Source: Sperchopsis tessellata | Taxonomy: Eukaryota; Arthropoda; Insecta; Coleoptera; Hydrophilidae | Length of the DNA: 36,436 bases | Assembly (NCBI GenBank): GCA_033557685.1 | Contig: JAWQRN010000139.1 | Location: 1 to 36,436 of the forward strand | Direction: 5' to 3' | Shown: one piece after another, positions 11,771-22,879 of the stretch | How positions within the stretch are numbered: the stretch's first letter is position 1 | Layout: each line of letters starts with the position of its first letter | The notes under the pieces: model-generated | The model's database searches: none | Seen by the model: the letters and a program-made list of their open reading frames with translations, nothing else | Told to the model about the DNA's origin: nothing | Translations under genes and position numbers: made by a program

Positions 11771-13093
11771 ATAATGAAACAAAAAGTTTGAAATTTTTGT
11801 ATGCAACCTTATAAGGAAACATAAAGTAATAAAAAATTTTCATTTAAAAAACCTAGTTGTTACCGTACCACCGAATCCACGATCGACAGAAACAAAAAAA
11901 GATTTGCAAGAATAAGCCAAAGCATATTTGTAAATACTTTTTTCGTAACACCACAAATTAAAAAAACCTTGGCAATTATGCATATCTTTTTGCACCTGTA
12001 TATTGGTTAGAAGTAGTGCTTTGCATTCAACCGATAAACAATAAGGTATATGTATGATATTAAATTACATTTTATCATATAAATATTATAGAGCAGGTCT
12101 ACTGAAAACCAACTAAAATACTAAAAAAAAACAAATATAAAACCTGCAGACACAGTTTAAGTATATAATATGTATTATATACTTAATCTGTACAACGGGT
12201 TTTTCAGGTGGTGTTACTTGAAAAAAATTGAGCTTTTTTGTTGGGTAATGGCATGTGGAGAAAAGAACATTTTGAGTTGAAATTAAACAGATAATAGGCA
12301 ATACAATACGAGTTATTATATCTCTTTGGCACATATACATTGCACACTGGAATCTGTAAAATAAAACGTCCAAATTCCTATAGTCTCTCAAAAAGGGTAT
12401 CCTCCAGAAACATATTTCTATTGAAATTATTCAGACTTTCTCTATCGTTTCTAATTGCTGTATTCATTTCATAGCTACTAGAAAACGACCTACTCTAGAA
12501 GATTCCTTGAAATCATTATTTTGTATCACAGACTTACTTTTCATTCCACCATGCATCTATTTCAGGTCCTCTTCAAGCAGATTTGGGAATATTCAAAACT
12601 CTCTTTAAGGTGCTTTTTTCGTATCTTCATGTAGTTTTTCTCAACCATAATTATTGTCAACTTGAAGTTTATACCATTTGTTTGGGACCTTTTTTACTTT
12701 TGAGCTTTGTTTATCAGATTACATCATCAGTTAAAGAATTAAATTTTTTTTATGTTTCTATTTTCTGCATACGAATGTTTATATTATACCTTTTTATGTT
12801 TGTACCAAGTTTTCTCTATTAATGAAATTTTGCACAAAACAAATTCATTTTACCTTTAGAAATCATTCAGTTGAAGATGATTATACAGTTCAACACTTTC
12901 TCAGTCTTTTATCTTCCCACATTAACCCTTTTATTGAAATCACATTTTTTTTACCTCTACATTATCTATAGTATCTTTTTATATTATTCTTCACTGTTTG
13001 ATACTATTATTATCCTGGTTTATAAACAAGTACAATGTCCTCCAAAACCTCTTTAATGTTTTAAATTTATATCTAATTGTATTTAATTTCTAG

Positions 13094-13824
13094 GCACTTC
13101 TGACAAAGGAGTTGTGGAGGTGACAAACTGCTTCTGCGTTCCACACAAGGAATACGATGATCAAGTAGAAGCTGAGTTAAACTATGCGATGGACGTATAT
13201 GACTTAAATCGCCGGGTGAACTCCAGTGAAAACATCGTTGGATGGTGGGCAACCGGTCATGAAGTAACTAATCATAGCTCTGTCATTCACGAGTATTATT
13301 CAAGAGAATGTATAAATCCAGTCCATGTTACTCTAGACACAAGTCTGCAAGGGGCCAGGATGGGATTGAAAGCTTACGTTTGCGTTCAGTTAGGAGTACC
13401 CAATGGAAAAACAGGTTGCATGTTTACTCCTGTGAACGTAGAAGTAACTAGCTACGATCCTGAAGTTTTTGGACTGCATCTTTGTCAGAAAACAATGAGC
13501 GCAAGCGCTGGAAGAACAAGGAATGTACACCCTATGTTGGATTTGGCTCAAGTCTCTGAGGCTGGTTCGAAGATGGCTGTTCTATTAGATCAAGTATTAG
13601 CATATGTTGAAGATGTTTTAGCAAATCGTGTGGATCCAGACAATGCTGTTGGACGTTCTCTGTTAGATTTGGTTAATTCTGTTCCACATATGAGCAATGA
13701 ACAATTCTCAGAGATGTTTAATAGTAACGTTAAAGATTTGCTTATGGTTATTACATTGTCACAGCTATTGAAGACCCAACTGCAATTGAATGAGAAACTA
13801 ACTTTATTAACATCTGCTGTTTAA
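13094..13824 (+). CDS. eIF3f: eIF3 subunit F, coding exon 2 (rest of the protein, stop at 13822-13824)
   Basis: This exon encodes residues 37-279, most of the MPN domain and the C-terminal helical region by which eIF3f joins the eIF3 helical bundle. Visible hallmarks are EVTNCFCVPH, GWWATGHE (residues 86-93), HEYYSREC, NPVHVTLDTSLQGARMGLKA and, near the end, SNVKDLLMV and QLNEKL. The place where JAMM metalloproteases carry a His-Ser-His-Pro loop reads ATGHEVTNHS instead. The metal-binding set is therefore incomplete, as is known for eIF3f, which is an MPN protein with a structural role. The acceptor is a classic polypyrimidine-poor insect type (atttctAG, AG at 13092-13093). The reading frame is uninterrupted, with ordered codons unlike the broken elements around it, so the gene is evidently under selection. 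There is no sign of a further coding exon. Confidence 0.97.
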
Positions 13825-13926
13825 TTTGTTTGTTTAATGTTTTCCTCTTGATAAACTATAGCCAAAAGTTGTATATTTACAGACCTAGGTTATTCCATAA
13901 GTTGACAGTGTGCTTAACTTTTCACC

Positions 13927-13932
13927 AATAAA
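13927..13932 (+). other. eIF3f polyadenylation signal AATAAA
   Basis: A canonical AATAAA lies 103 bases after the eIF3f stop codon, followed within about 30 bases by a T/GT-rich stretch (agtatgttttattt). This predicts a short 3' UTR of roughly 120-130 bases and marks the end of the only intact gene in the window. Confidence 0.75.
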
Positions 13933-13939
13933 AGTTTTT

Positions 13940-15770
13940 TCAGACAGTATGTTTTATTTATTTTATTTTAGCAGCCAATTAGAAAACACTTCTTCATAAT
14001 TTGAACTTTTGACACTTAAAAAGAGCAACGATACTATATGCTCAATTACATTTTGTGACTTAATTTTCTTCTACTTGTGTGATTTTCTGTTAATTAATGA
14101 TTAAATGAAAAGTAATCATTTTGTAAACTTCATTTATGTGTGCTTTGATGTATTTTTACCATTATTTACACAAATAGCTATTGTTGAAATTTTCAAACAA
14201 TACTTGTCAATAAGAAATCGTTATACAGATTTATAGGTAATATCTTTTTTGTTTGAGAATCTACATTAACCAATTTGAAATTCAGTTTATATAGAATTAT
14301 TACGTTAGTAGATTATTACAGTCTTCAATTTTAACTCATTTTTTAGATATTTGATCTAAATACTGCATCTTCTCTATTTCCATTAGTACTATGCTAAAAC
14401 TACTTTGGTACTACCTGAGAATACCCACAGATACTATAAAATCCAGTTTTGATGGTGAAGTTTATAGAGAACATTTTTGAATGTTTTGAGAGTATGGCAG
14501 GAAGAATTTAATGTACTAAATTAAAAACAAAAACGTTATTACAGTAAGTAGCGTTACAATATGAATAGAAAGTAAAATTAGAATTTATATTTGTTAATTC
14601 CTCTGCAATGAAAGCATGGCTTCAATAAGGAAACGTTCAATTTCTTCCAAAAAGTTTCTTGCTGTATGTAAACCATTTGTTTATGTAATAAGTTATATTA
14701 ATGAAATAATAATTAACATATATCTATTATAAAAATACATCACTTTGTGAGTGAGATGGGCTACCTTACACCTTAAAGATGTTCTACTATGGAAATTTCA
14801 TAATAAAACATAGCGTGTTGAAAGTTGAAGTATTTCAATTGACCAGTCTGATTATCTGGATCGTTTAGACTTATCTATACAAGACAATCAGAATTGAGGT
14901 CTCCATCTTAGTTGAAAATTCAGCACCGTGCCTAGAAATATTGTAGTTCTAATGCATTCACAAGTTTACAATTAGTGAAAAAAATAAGTATAGTTTTTTT
15001 CCTAATTAATGAGAGGAAATTTATTTGAAACTATATAACACTGTATGCTTTGACAAGTTGGTAGGTAGGTTGTTCATGAGCAGAGGTCCAATCACCGTTC
15101 GCTGAACAACATCACAATCAATACCAACACCAGTTGTGTGTTATCCTATGCATACACATAGTAGAGAGATACATACTGTAGTGCTGATCTCCACGTAAAA
15201 ACTAAATAGTTTACCAATTAGTTCACATTGATTTGAATATATAATTAATCGTTTAGATCTGGGCTGGCAGTAGATTATAAATTTATCAGTAATTATAGTT
15301 TTTTGATGAGGCATGCCCAGACCCTATAGTGTAAGGGGGTGTATAGAAAAAAAGTTTCATTTTGGGTTGTTCTTCAGTGAAATTAAATGATGTTTAATTT
15401 AAAATATTCTCACACTTTTGTTTCAATGCGTACCATATCAATTTTACAAATCCATACATGTCAGAATATGGAACATATGTAATAAAGCTTTATTTACACC
15501 ATGTCACTCTATACTCTTGAGATATAGGAAATTCCATGTTAATCTGAATGTACCGTAAATTTGTATTCTAAGCAACAAATCTTTAACATTTTGCTGCATA
15601 ATAAGTGGAAGCAGCGTTAATATTTTTAGGTAGCTTAATTCACTTTAGACATTTAATTACTAAAAAAAGTCATTGTATTAAAACTTACGAATTCAAATAC
15701 CTAGTAACGATTAGCTTTTGTTCAAGTAGAGATGGTTCAATGGTAAAATATTTCTAAAAGTAGAGAAGAC
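13940..15770. other. Intergenic AT-rich stretch downstream of eIF3f, nothing recognised
   Basis: No coding frame of interest, RNA gene or repeat was seen. The base composition is uniform. Confidence 0.6.
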
Positions 15771-15779
15771 ATAACACAA

Positions 15780-16990
15780 GACAAATTAGAAAAGACCTGG
15801 ACCTGATGGCATTATCATTAAACTTATTAAGCTACCAGGTGGCGATAACTTCACATAAATCACTGGGTTATTTAGAGTAATTCCTGTAGAATGGCCTAAT
15901 ACATCACTTATCCATATCCCTAAGAAAACATTCCGCTAAGACCAGAGAGGACTACATAATAATAAGTTTAATTAACCATCTCTTGAAGACCAGTTTAGCT
16001 TTAGGAATGCTCTAGGGATAAGAGAGGTGCTGTTTTGTATGCAAATGCTCATCCAAAGATTTCGTGACGAAAATTGAGAGATGTTTGCTGTTTCATAAAT
16101 TATGAAATGGCATTTGACACAGTAACCTCTACTAGAACTAGATTGCAGACATCAAAGTAGAAGGAAAGGAAACAGAAAAGTTTTCCCTACAACGAGGAGT
16201 TAGACAGGGTGATGACAACTGTGTTGTTTAACTTATAGACTTTTAAGAAAAATGCTGAACAATAAAGGAATCCTTGTGATTAGAGAAAGACTGAATAACA
16301 TAAGGTTCGCTGATGACATAAATAGACCAAATGTATGGATATCAGTTAGTTCCGGTAAGAATTCTCTGAGACAAATCAGAAATGGAAGAAGTTGGTAAAA
16401 TGACATTCTTGATCTTAATGCATTAAAACAAAAATAAGACTCTGAAGGTGTTATATGTTCCTTGTACTAATATATGGAATGGAAAATGGAGGCCTTCAAA
16501 GTATGGGTTTACAGACGTATTCTCAGACTTCCCAGGATAGATCGATTGAGGAGATTAAGTAAACATATTCAGGTTGTTAAAACTATCAAGAGAATGAAAC
16601 TTCAGTAGGCATTGACTTCAAATTAGATATTAAAAAGACCAAATGTTTGGTTATCAGTAAGAATCAGTTAGTTCGGGTAAGAATTCTCTTAGATAAATCA
16701 GAAATAGAAGAAGTTGATAAAATGACATTCTTGGGAGCCTGATCTTAAAGCATTAAACTATGACTCGGAAGGTGTTATATGTTGTACTGATATATGGAAT
16801 GGAATCATGGACCTGGGTAGAGGCCACGAGCAAGAAAATGGAGGCGTTCAAAGTGTGGGTTAATAGACGTATTCTCAAAAATTCCAGGATAGATCGATTG
16901 AGGAGATTAAGCAAACATATTCAGGCTGTTAAAACTATCAAGAGAATGAAGCTTCAGTATTTTGGATATGTAATGAGGTATCCATAATGA
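15780..16990 (+). mobile_element. Non-LTR retrotransposon (RTE-like) reverse transcriptase relic with internal duplication
   Basis: Broken frames give the RT blocks in order. These are GPDGIIIKLIKL (15798), a FRVIPVEWPNTSLIHIPKK block (about 15880) and FSFRNALGIREVLFCMQML (about 15990-16050). A damaged motif A (IMKWHLTQ, about 16105) and QRGVRQG-like motif B (about 16190) follow, with the YADD block as IRFADDI (about 16305). After that the element continues as IDFKLDIKKTKCLVISKNQ (16612) and VLIYGMESWTWVEATSKKMEAFKVWVNRRILK (16775-16880, in two halves), ending MKLQYFGYVMR (16945). The C-terminal part exists twice, annotated separately. Many stops make it inactive. Confidence 0.78.
16325..16959 (+). 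repeat. Tandem duplication inside the LINE relic
   Basis: 16325-16607 and 16637-16959 are direct copies, both opening gaccaaatgt and closing cttcagta. The second copy keeps about 40 bases (tggacctgggtagaggccac and neighbours) that the first has lost. It is preceded by an RT segment (GIDFKLDIKK) that is missing before the first copy. So the left copy is a deleted version fused directly to the FADD block, and the right copy is the fuller one. Either a local duplication or insertion of a second LINE copy would explain this. Confidence 0.8.
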
Positions 16991-17069
16991 TTTTAAATAT
17001 TACAACTTATAAAACAAGACTAGGTATAAGGCAGGTCTGAGGAGAGTATCATGGTTCAAGACCTTATGA

Positions 17070-18134
17070 ATATGGTACGAGGGAACATTTTTGTTTTGGA
17101 ATAAACGTTTTATTGATTTTCAAAATATTCGCCTTTAAGATTTGTACACTTTTGCATGCGTCCAAATTAATTCTCGACACATTTTTTTCACTCTTAAGTT
17201 GGTATCTCAAATACATGGTTTTTGAAGACTTCACCAGCTTCTTGAGGTGATTAAAATCGCTGTCCACGAATTTATTGTTTGACATTGGGGAACAATAAAA
17301 AAAATCGTTAGGCGATAAAGCAGGTGAATACGGGCAATGAGACATAAATTCGATGTTTTTCTTCTTGAAATAATGAATTGTTTGACGTACTGTGTGAGAG
17401 CTGACGATGCCATGATGAAGAATGATGCGACGATTTCGATTGTTTTTCCTAATTTCGTCGATGACTTCTGGTAAACAAATTGATGTATACCATTCAGCGT
17501 TAACTGTTCTTCGATGCTCTACCGGAATGTTTGCGACATGTCCAGTAAAACCGAAGAAACAAGCGATGGTTTTGTGAACGAACAACTTTTGTGGGATTCG
17601 GTTCATCTTGGAACACCCAAACAGTGGAGTGTTATTTAGTTTCCGGTTCATACGAATGTATCCTGTTACGATGTTGTTTACGGATTTTGCAGTTCCTCGG
17701 TCGAATTTTTTGGGCATTTCCTTACATCAATTAACACGAGCCTCTTTTTGAGCTTCGGTCAAATTATGCGGAATCCATCGGGAACAGATCATTTTCACAG
17801 TTAAATGTTCATGCAAAATCGAATGTACTGCAGTCGTCGTTAAACATTAGCATGACTCTATCTCACTGTAAGTCACATGCCGATCTTTTTCAGTCTTGTT
17901 GCGCACAGCATCGATGTTTTTGGGAATAACCGATTTTGGTCTACCTTCAAGAAAATTATCACTGACGGACGCACGACCACGACGAAATTCTGCAAACCAA
18001 TTTTAAAAAGTCTTTTCTGATAGTGCTTCTTTACCAAAAGTTGATCAAAGCGATTCTACGCATTGTTGTTAAGTTAGGCCTTTATTATAATCGTAAAAAC
18101 TCATCCAACGAAAACCTTCAGATGAAATTTCCAT
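17070..18134 (-). pseudogene. mariner transposase, broken
   Basis: The ATG at 18134 starts MEISSEGFRWMSFYDYNKGLT, then a stop. The reading continues as NWFAEFRRGRASVSDNFLEG, ENIDAVRN-like, HVTYSEIES, VHSILHEHLTV and CSRWIPHNLTEAQKEARVN, the helix-turn-helix DNA-binding half. An open stretch of 217 codons (17717-17064) then carries the catalytic half. The first catalytic Asp block reads VTGYIRMN instead of VTGD, and the second reads ILHHGIVSSH instead of HHDN. Only the third, YSPALSPNDFF, keeps its Asp. Two of the three DD34D catalytic residues are therefore gone and the frame has stops and a small deletion, so the enzyme cannot work. Confidence 0.88.
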
Positions 18135-18307
18135 TTTTTCACAAAATTGCTTTTTTTAAAGCTCACTGTAAACAAAGTACTCGGTCAATTTCTAAGCTGC
18201 CACTTTTTTCACAATAAAAAATGTCAAATTTTACGAAAATAGTAATGACATATTTCAATAGCCACACCTAGTGGTCGTATATAAGCACTTAAAAGGTAAC
18301 CCTCGTA
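17076..18307 (-). mobile_element. mariner transposon with both ends, inactive
   Basis: Both ends are visible as inverted CGAGGG-type termini flanked by TA, the mariner target. The left end is TA at 17076-17077 followed by cgaggg; the right end is ccctcg followed by TA at 18306-18307. Minus-strand sequence at the right end reads cgagggttacctttt, the usual mariner 5' end. The length of about 1.23 kb is near the 1.28 kb typical of the family. The single ORF runs leftward and is broken (see next entry). It lies 90 bases from the LINE relic at 15.8-16.99 kb. Confidence 0.88.
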
Positions 18308-20640
18308 CAACACAACCACAGAACTGTTTCCCATTGCAGCCAATAAGATTTAAGTCGCTATACGGATTGCCCATATGTGGTCATGGATAAGCACACCAAG
18401 AACACATAGTCTCTTTATACTCTCAGTTAACTACATCCACTTCAATTTACGCTAATCTCAGACTGCGCTCATCTCAACCTATTCTTCCTGATCCACGCAT
18501 GTAGATGACTAAGTGAATAGTTATCTTTAATTTGAGTACTATGCTATAACAATTTGCTTAAATATATCAGTAATTGCCAAACATTCTTCTTTCTATAATA
18601 CACAAGATTGTAAGATGAATTGATGTTAGTTATTTTTTTCTGTACCAAATATAGTAAGAACTTATAAATCGGTGACATCTCTTATCCACCAGAATTTGTA
18701 CCTAATAGCCTCTAAAAATAATACTATGTATAATAGCCTCATATCATTTATGTGTAGTTCAAAAATAGAAATATAACATAAATTTACATTACATTTAATT
18801 GTATCTAAGCAGAAATTAGTCCTTTGCTTTCTTTACCCTGGCGCCCTACTATTCACTACGACTTAATTATTGTGTCTTTATTTAAAAGTCGCCAGGGTAG
18901 GCCCTGTGGAGAGAAACGAGTATTCTTGTTTTCTTCTAATTGTTTTCGTTTCTCTGGTTGAATGGATTCCCCTCACAATACTATTAAATGTAAAAAAATG
19001 ATGCTAGAATACTTCCATCACTATTCTAAATAAAAATACCAGAATATATTTGTTCGTTTAATAAGTATTACATTTATCATTTGATTTACGCAGGAATATA
19101 ACCTGTCTGGTATGATTTAAATTTTCGGCTCTATAATTAACGAGATAAAATAACAGTGAAAAACATATGATGACGTGGATACGGCTGTTAAAAATCCATT
19201 GACAGTGCCCAATGTAGATTGATGTATACCCAGCAGCACAAAATTGTTTTATAAATCCTAGGGGTCACACAGCTCAAATTCGTATGCGCATAAAATAAAT
19301 AAAAAGGAATCAAATTCTGTTGATTGACCCACATCCCAAATGACCATAACATGCCCAGCATGTTCGTCATAAATAACCCTCTTGATGTAAATATTTTTAT
19401 ATCCCTATTTTCTGTTAAAATAAACATAGGTGGTGTTCAAAGTGTATCACCCGAATTGATAACAATACCAAAAAATATTAACAGTACCTAAATTAACGAG
19501 TCAAAAGTACATTAAAATATTATTGGAAAATATCAATAGCAAAATTAAACAACAAACACGTATTTGTAAATTATTTTTGTAAACTATTTGATATATTTTT
19601 AAAATAAAAATTTAGAATTTTTGTAAAATTGATTTGTTACCTTTACATTCCAATCCGAAGCACAATCAAGGGATAGTAAGTTCGAATCTGGAAGAATTTT
19701 AATTTATTATATATTTAATATTCAAATATCTAGTCAATCTGAATATTTATTATTTTAAATTAGTTTATTATTAATAAATTATCATTTTCGTGAATGAGTC
19801 AATCTTTCATCAATAATTCAATATTGCTTTTCTAAATGCGTGTTATTTATTAGTAGTTTAATTTAGTTCACTTTAAAATTAATTAATATTGATAAATATT
19901 TAGATAAAATACAGTGTGGCTATTTAAATGCCAAATGCAAACAAAAAAGTAAACTACCTTTCCTCCAGATTCGACATTACCACCCCTTAATTTTTCCTTT
20001 GAGTCAAAGTACGATGACCAAGTATTTTATCATTAAAACGCTTCCTTATTTGAATAAAAGATAACCATCATTAGTTACTTGAATTAAGCATTATACAGAA
20101 AATGTATTTCTAACATTGTCCAAAAATTAAATGATTCAAACTAATTAAAAAGTGTTATTTAATTGTCTTTCTCAACTATTGTATAACAAAATATGTTGGT
20201 ATTTATCGTTCAGGGTGCAAATATAACGTACTTCCAGATGTACCAACTATTTCCTTTGTATTTTAAGGCTAAAGTGTAAACTTGGTTTGTTACTAAAATA
20301 ACTGGTTAGTACATAAACCTACCTGTATCTAATTAATTTTAGTAGAAAACAAATTATCCACTAAATTAGTAGTAAATTTGGTTAATTTGTAAACTAGCCA
20401 ATTAGTTTATAAACTAATCTGCCAACATAAAATAAGTTCGCAAGTTTGAAAACTAATCAATTTCTCTAGGTGAATTTTTATTTTCAGAATTTGTTCTGCA
20501 CAACTAGCTTGACCAGTCATATGCTCCGCCCACATGTTGCTTAATAGACCCGGCCTAACAAGCGAGTTCCGTTCCTAGTTTGTAAAGCGATTTCTGTCTA
20601 ACAAAGTGTGGTCATTCCAAAGGCATTCGAATCCGGGACA
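18308..20640. other. Intergenic AT-rich stretch
   Basis: No gene was seen. It contains two small hairpins at 18834-18955 (separate entry) and, at 20340-20460, repeated ttagt/aaacta words without a clear unit. gcattcgaatccgg at about 20623 resembles a polymerase III B box but has no A box at the right distance. Confidence 0.55.
18834..18955. repeat. Two adjacent perfect 10-bp hairpins
   Basis: taccctggcg (18834-18843) pairs with cgccagggta (18890-18899). Just after it, agagaaacga (18910-18919) pairs with tcgtttctct (18946-18955). Both stems are perfect, in a patch GC-richer than its surroundings. The patch could be the end of a small DNA element or a structured transcript; nothing distinguishes these. 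Confidence 0.45.
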
Positions 20641-20649
20641 ATAGTACAG

Positions 20650-21215
20650 ATCCTTTCCTGAAAAAAAAAATTAAATATAAATTTAGTATAGTTTTGACAT
20701 TTTTGTTTTCCAACCACGCTATTATAGTATATTGCAAAAGTTGCTGAATGCCAGAATGAATGCTGCAGACACGGTGTATAGTAGAATATCACTTATGTCA
20801 GTACAACTCAGTCTCAGTCTGCGCACAATATGCTATTAGGCTTCGTTCATATGAACTAAGTGTCTAATGTAAGCCATATACGAGAGATGAGTAGCTGTGA
20901 GGTTAACACTAGGATACTTTGGTATTAGCATCCTAGCGCTAGCTGTAATGTTAGACAAGTACCTGTCTCTCGTATATGGCTTACATTAGATACTTAGTTC
21001 ATATGAAAGATGCCAAATAGAATATTTTATAAAAGCTGAACTGCATAGAGGATGCAGTTGTACTGATGAGAAGTTGTATTTATCGAAACATAGGGTATTC
21101 AGCATTCATTCCGGCATTCAGCGACTATATTGACGTGGTCGGAAATAAAAATGCCAAAAACTATCCTAAAATAAAAATGTTAATTTATCTTTTAATAATT
21201 TCTTGAAATTGTTTT
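20650..21215. repeat. Long inverted repeat (near-palindrome), possible foldback element
   Basis: The innermost arms, 20846-20887 and 20966-21007, match at 41 of 42 positions and enclose a 78-base centre. Outside them the arms go on, diverged but alignable, for about 180-200 bases each. For example, gctgaatgccagaatgaatg near 20740 mirrors the complement of cattcattccggcattcagc near 21105. Likewise aaatttagtatagttttgac near 20680 mirrors the complement of its partner near 21165. Total span is about 560 bases. The loop holds further small palindromes (tagcgcta near 20934). It carries no ORF. A foldback-type or MITE-like transposon, or a hairpin-RNA locus, would look like this. Confidence 0.75.
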
Positions 21216-21743
21216 GGCCACCCCACACATATACGATTTGAGGTCTTGAAAAGCGTAACAATGCTTGTCACACATGTTTTTAGGAGAGAATTTTCTGAAT
21301 TATATTTACGACAACTTGAAACAAATTCTATGATCAATAAAAATTGAAAATATTCTGTACTTAGTTAAAATTGAAGTAATTGAGACATAAAATCGACTTT
21401 TAAAGACTGCAATATTTACGTGTGCGAAAACAGTCGGATGGACGTTCCTGGTAAAAGTTTTAGGCTTGTTATTATTTCTTGTAAGTTTTCAATATTATGA
21501 AAGCCTTTGAGGCGAGCAGTTTTAGAAAATAGATAAAGGTAATTATGTAATTTAAACCTTATTAATACTAATACTGTACAACGTTTTTCGTATTAATTCG
21601 AAGGATTATTTCTCTTAAGCCTTATGTTGTGTTAGATTTTTATTTATTAATAAATCTTACAGTTATTTGTTTACGATACGATTTAATATTTTTAATGATG
21701 TAAAAAAAGTGGCGCATTACTGCACAAATCGTGTGAATTTTTC
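21216..21743. other. Intergenic stretch, nothing recognised
   Basis: AT-rich, with no coding signal and no RNA gene seen. Confidence 0.55.
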
Positions 21744-22012
21744 TATTTGTTTATTTAACTTCTGTCTTTTCGGCTACTATGGCCAGTCACCAACGTCAGG
21801 GATTTTATCGCATCCAGTATTACAGCTGGAATTGGCTTTTTACTTGTACAATGTTTTCATTTATCTACAATACACGGGATCTACAGTTTTACGTCATTCA
21901 ACGAGGGCGAAAATTATAGAGACTTTTCCCGTGTTACAAAAACCTGACCCCTTTTGGGGCTTGAATTAAAGATCCCACGCTTGCTAATTTGGAACTTAAC
22001 TACTGAGGGTGA
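21744..22012 (-). mobile_element. tRNA-derived SINE, older copy
   Basis: The same family as the SINE at 2353-2645. The block ctatggccagtcaccaacgt (from 21777) differs from ctatggccaatcaccaacgc (from 2383) at two bases. gcatccag...agctggaattg, acgtca-type and ccacgcttgct/ccacgcttagt words follow in the same order to about 22012. The tRNA-like head is heavily mutated and its B box is not intact. No target-site duplication was recognised. The minus orientation is inferred from the better copy. Confidence 0.8.
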
Positions 22013-22605
22013 ACATAAAAATGTAAATATAACATTTTCGGTCGAAATGTACCGCCAACGAACGCTACCGAGTTTTACCGAAGTTATTGAGTACAGTCTA
22101 CAAGATAATTTCAAATTTAATGTAATTGCTTATTGAATATGGGACAGTTTTCCAAATTTGGGGCCTACTAGTGGGAACAATTAAAAAGTACAGCCTTTAG
22201 CGTGTTGACACATGTTACGTTATGCAGTTCTTAATTAAAAAAAAAACAGGGAAAATAATAATTCATATGATTAAATTGTTTGATATTATAAAAAAGCGAC
22301 CTTGTAAATTGGACCCGGCGGATGGTAAATGACAAGAAATTGAAAAGAAACTAAATTAAAAGGATAATAGTTAAACCGAAGTTAATTTAAGAGTTTTTTT
22401 TATAAATCTTTACTATGTAAAAATACAGATAGACATACATTGTAACAATAGGAAGATATAAACAAAATGCTTATCACAAAACTCATCGACCACAAATTCG
22501 GGGATACTACGTCGTAAAAACGTGTATTCTCCCTTGAAACCATAAAATATTATTTTCTACGTAAGTTGACAGTATTTTAGTGAAGTCCGTAATAATAATA
22601 CAAAA
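22013..22605. other. Intergenic stretch, possibly the left end of the Tc1 relic
   Basis: No gene was found. The last 150 bases before 22606 probably include the terminal repeat and leader of the Tc1 element. I could not match it with the other end. Confidence 0.4.
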
Positions 22606-22870
22606 ATGAAATCAAAACGAATAATATTTTCAGTTGAAGTGCGCGAAATTGTAATTAACATGCATAAAAATAAAAAATCTTATCGGGAAATTGCTAAAAC
22701 AGTTAAACATGTTGTTTCAACTGTACATTAAATTGTAAAAACGTAAATTGGCTAGTAAAATTTTCAATAAACCTATGAAAGGACGTCCTAAATTGTTGAA
22801 AGTGAAAGAGACAAAAGGTTCGTATAACAAAATGTCCGCGAAAATCCACAAACAAATGCTAGTCACACAG
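22606..22870 (+). pseudogene. Tc1-type transposase, N-terminal half
   Basis: From ATG at 22606: MKSKRIIFSVEVREIVINMH, KNKKSYREIAKTVKHVVSTVH, then a stop near 22728. This is the paired-like helix-turn-helix DNA-binding start of Tc1 transposases. After a frameshift, GRPKLLKVKE (about 22780) is the GRPR-type linker, and the second helix-turn-helix begins (KMSAKIHKQM). Homology on this strand stops near 22870, where the antisense half of the same protein type begins. Confidence 0.75.
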
Positions 22871-22879
22871 TGTTTGTCT

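Larger units (their letters stand above)
8432..13093 (+). other. eIF3f intron (4,662 bp)
   Basis: The GT-AG intron splits glycine codon 37. It is very AT-rich and I see no gene in it on either strand; the short open frames near 8.8, 12.2 and 12.6-13.0 kb look like chance frames in AT-rich DNA. What it does hold is a pair of direct 12-bp palindromes near 8.8 kb and a spread of TAGTCGATT-like repeats between 10.46 and 11.77 kb, annotated separately. This suggests that at least part of the intron is an old, unclassified repeat insertion. Confidence 0.9.

Noticed and set aside
12583..13056. Hydrophobic open frames just before eIF3f exon 2
   Set aside because: They lie in the T-rich intron; Phe/Leu/Tyr-rich chance frames are expected there and they have no splice or start context.
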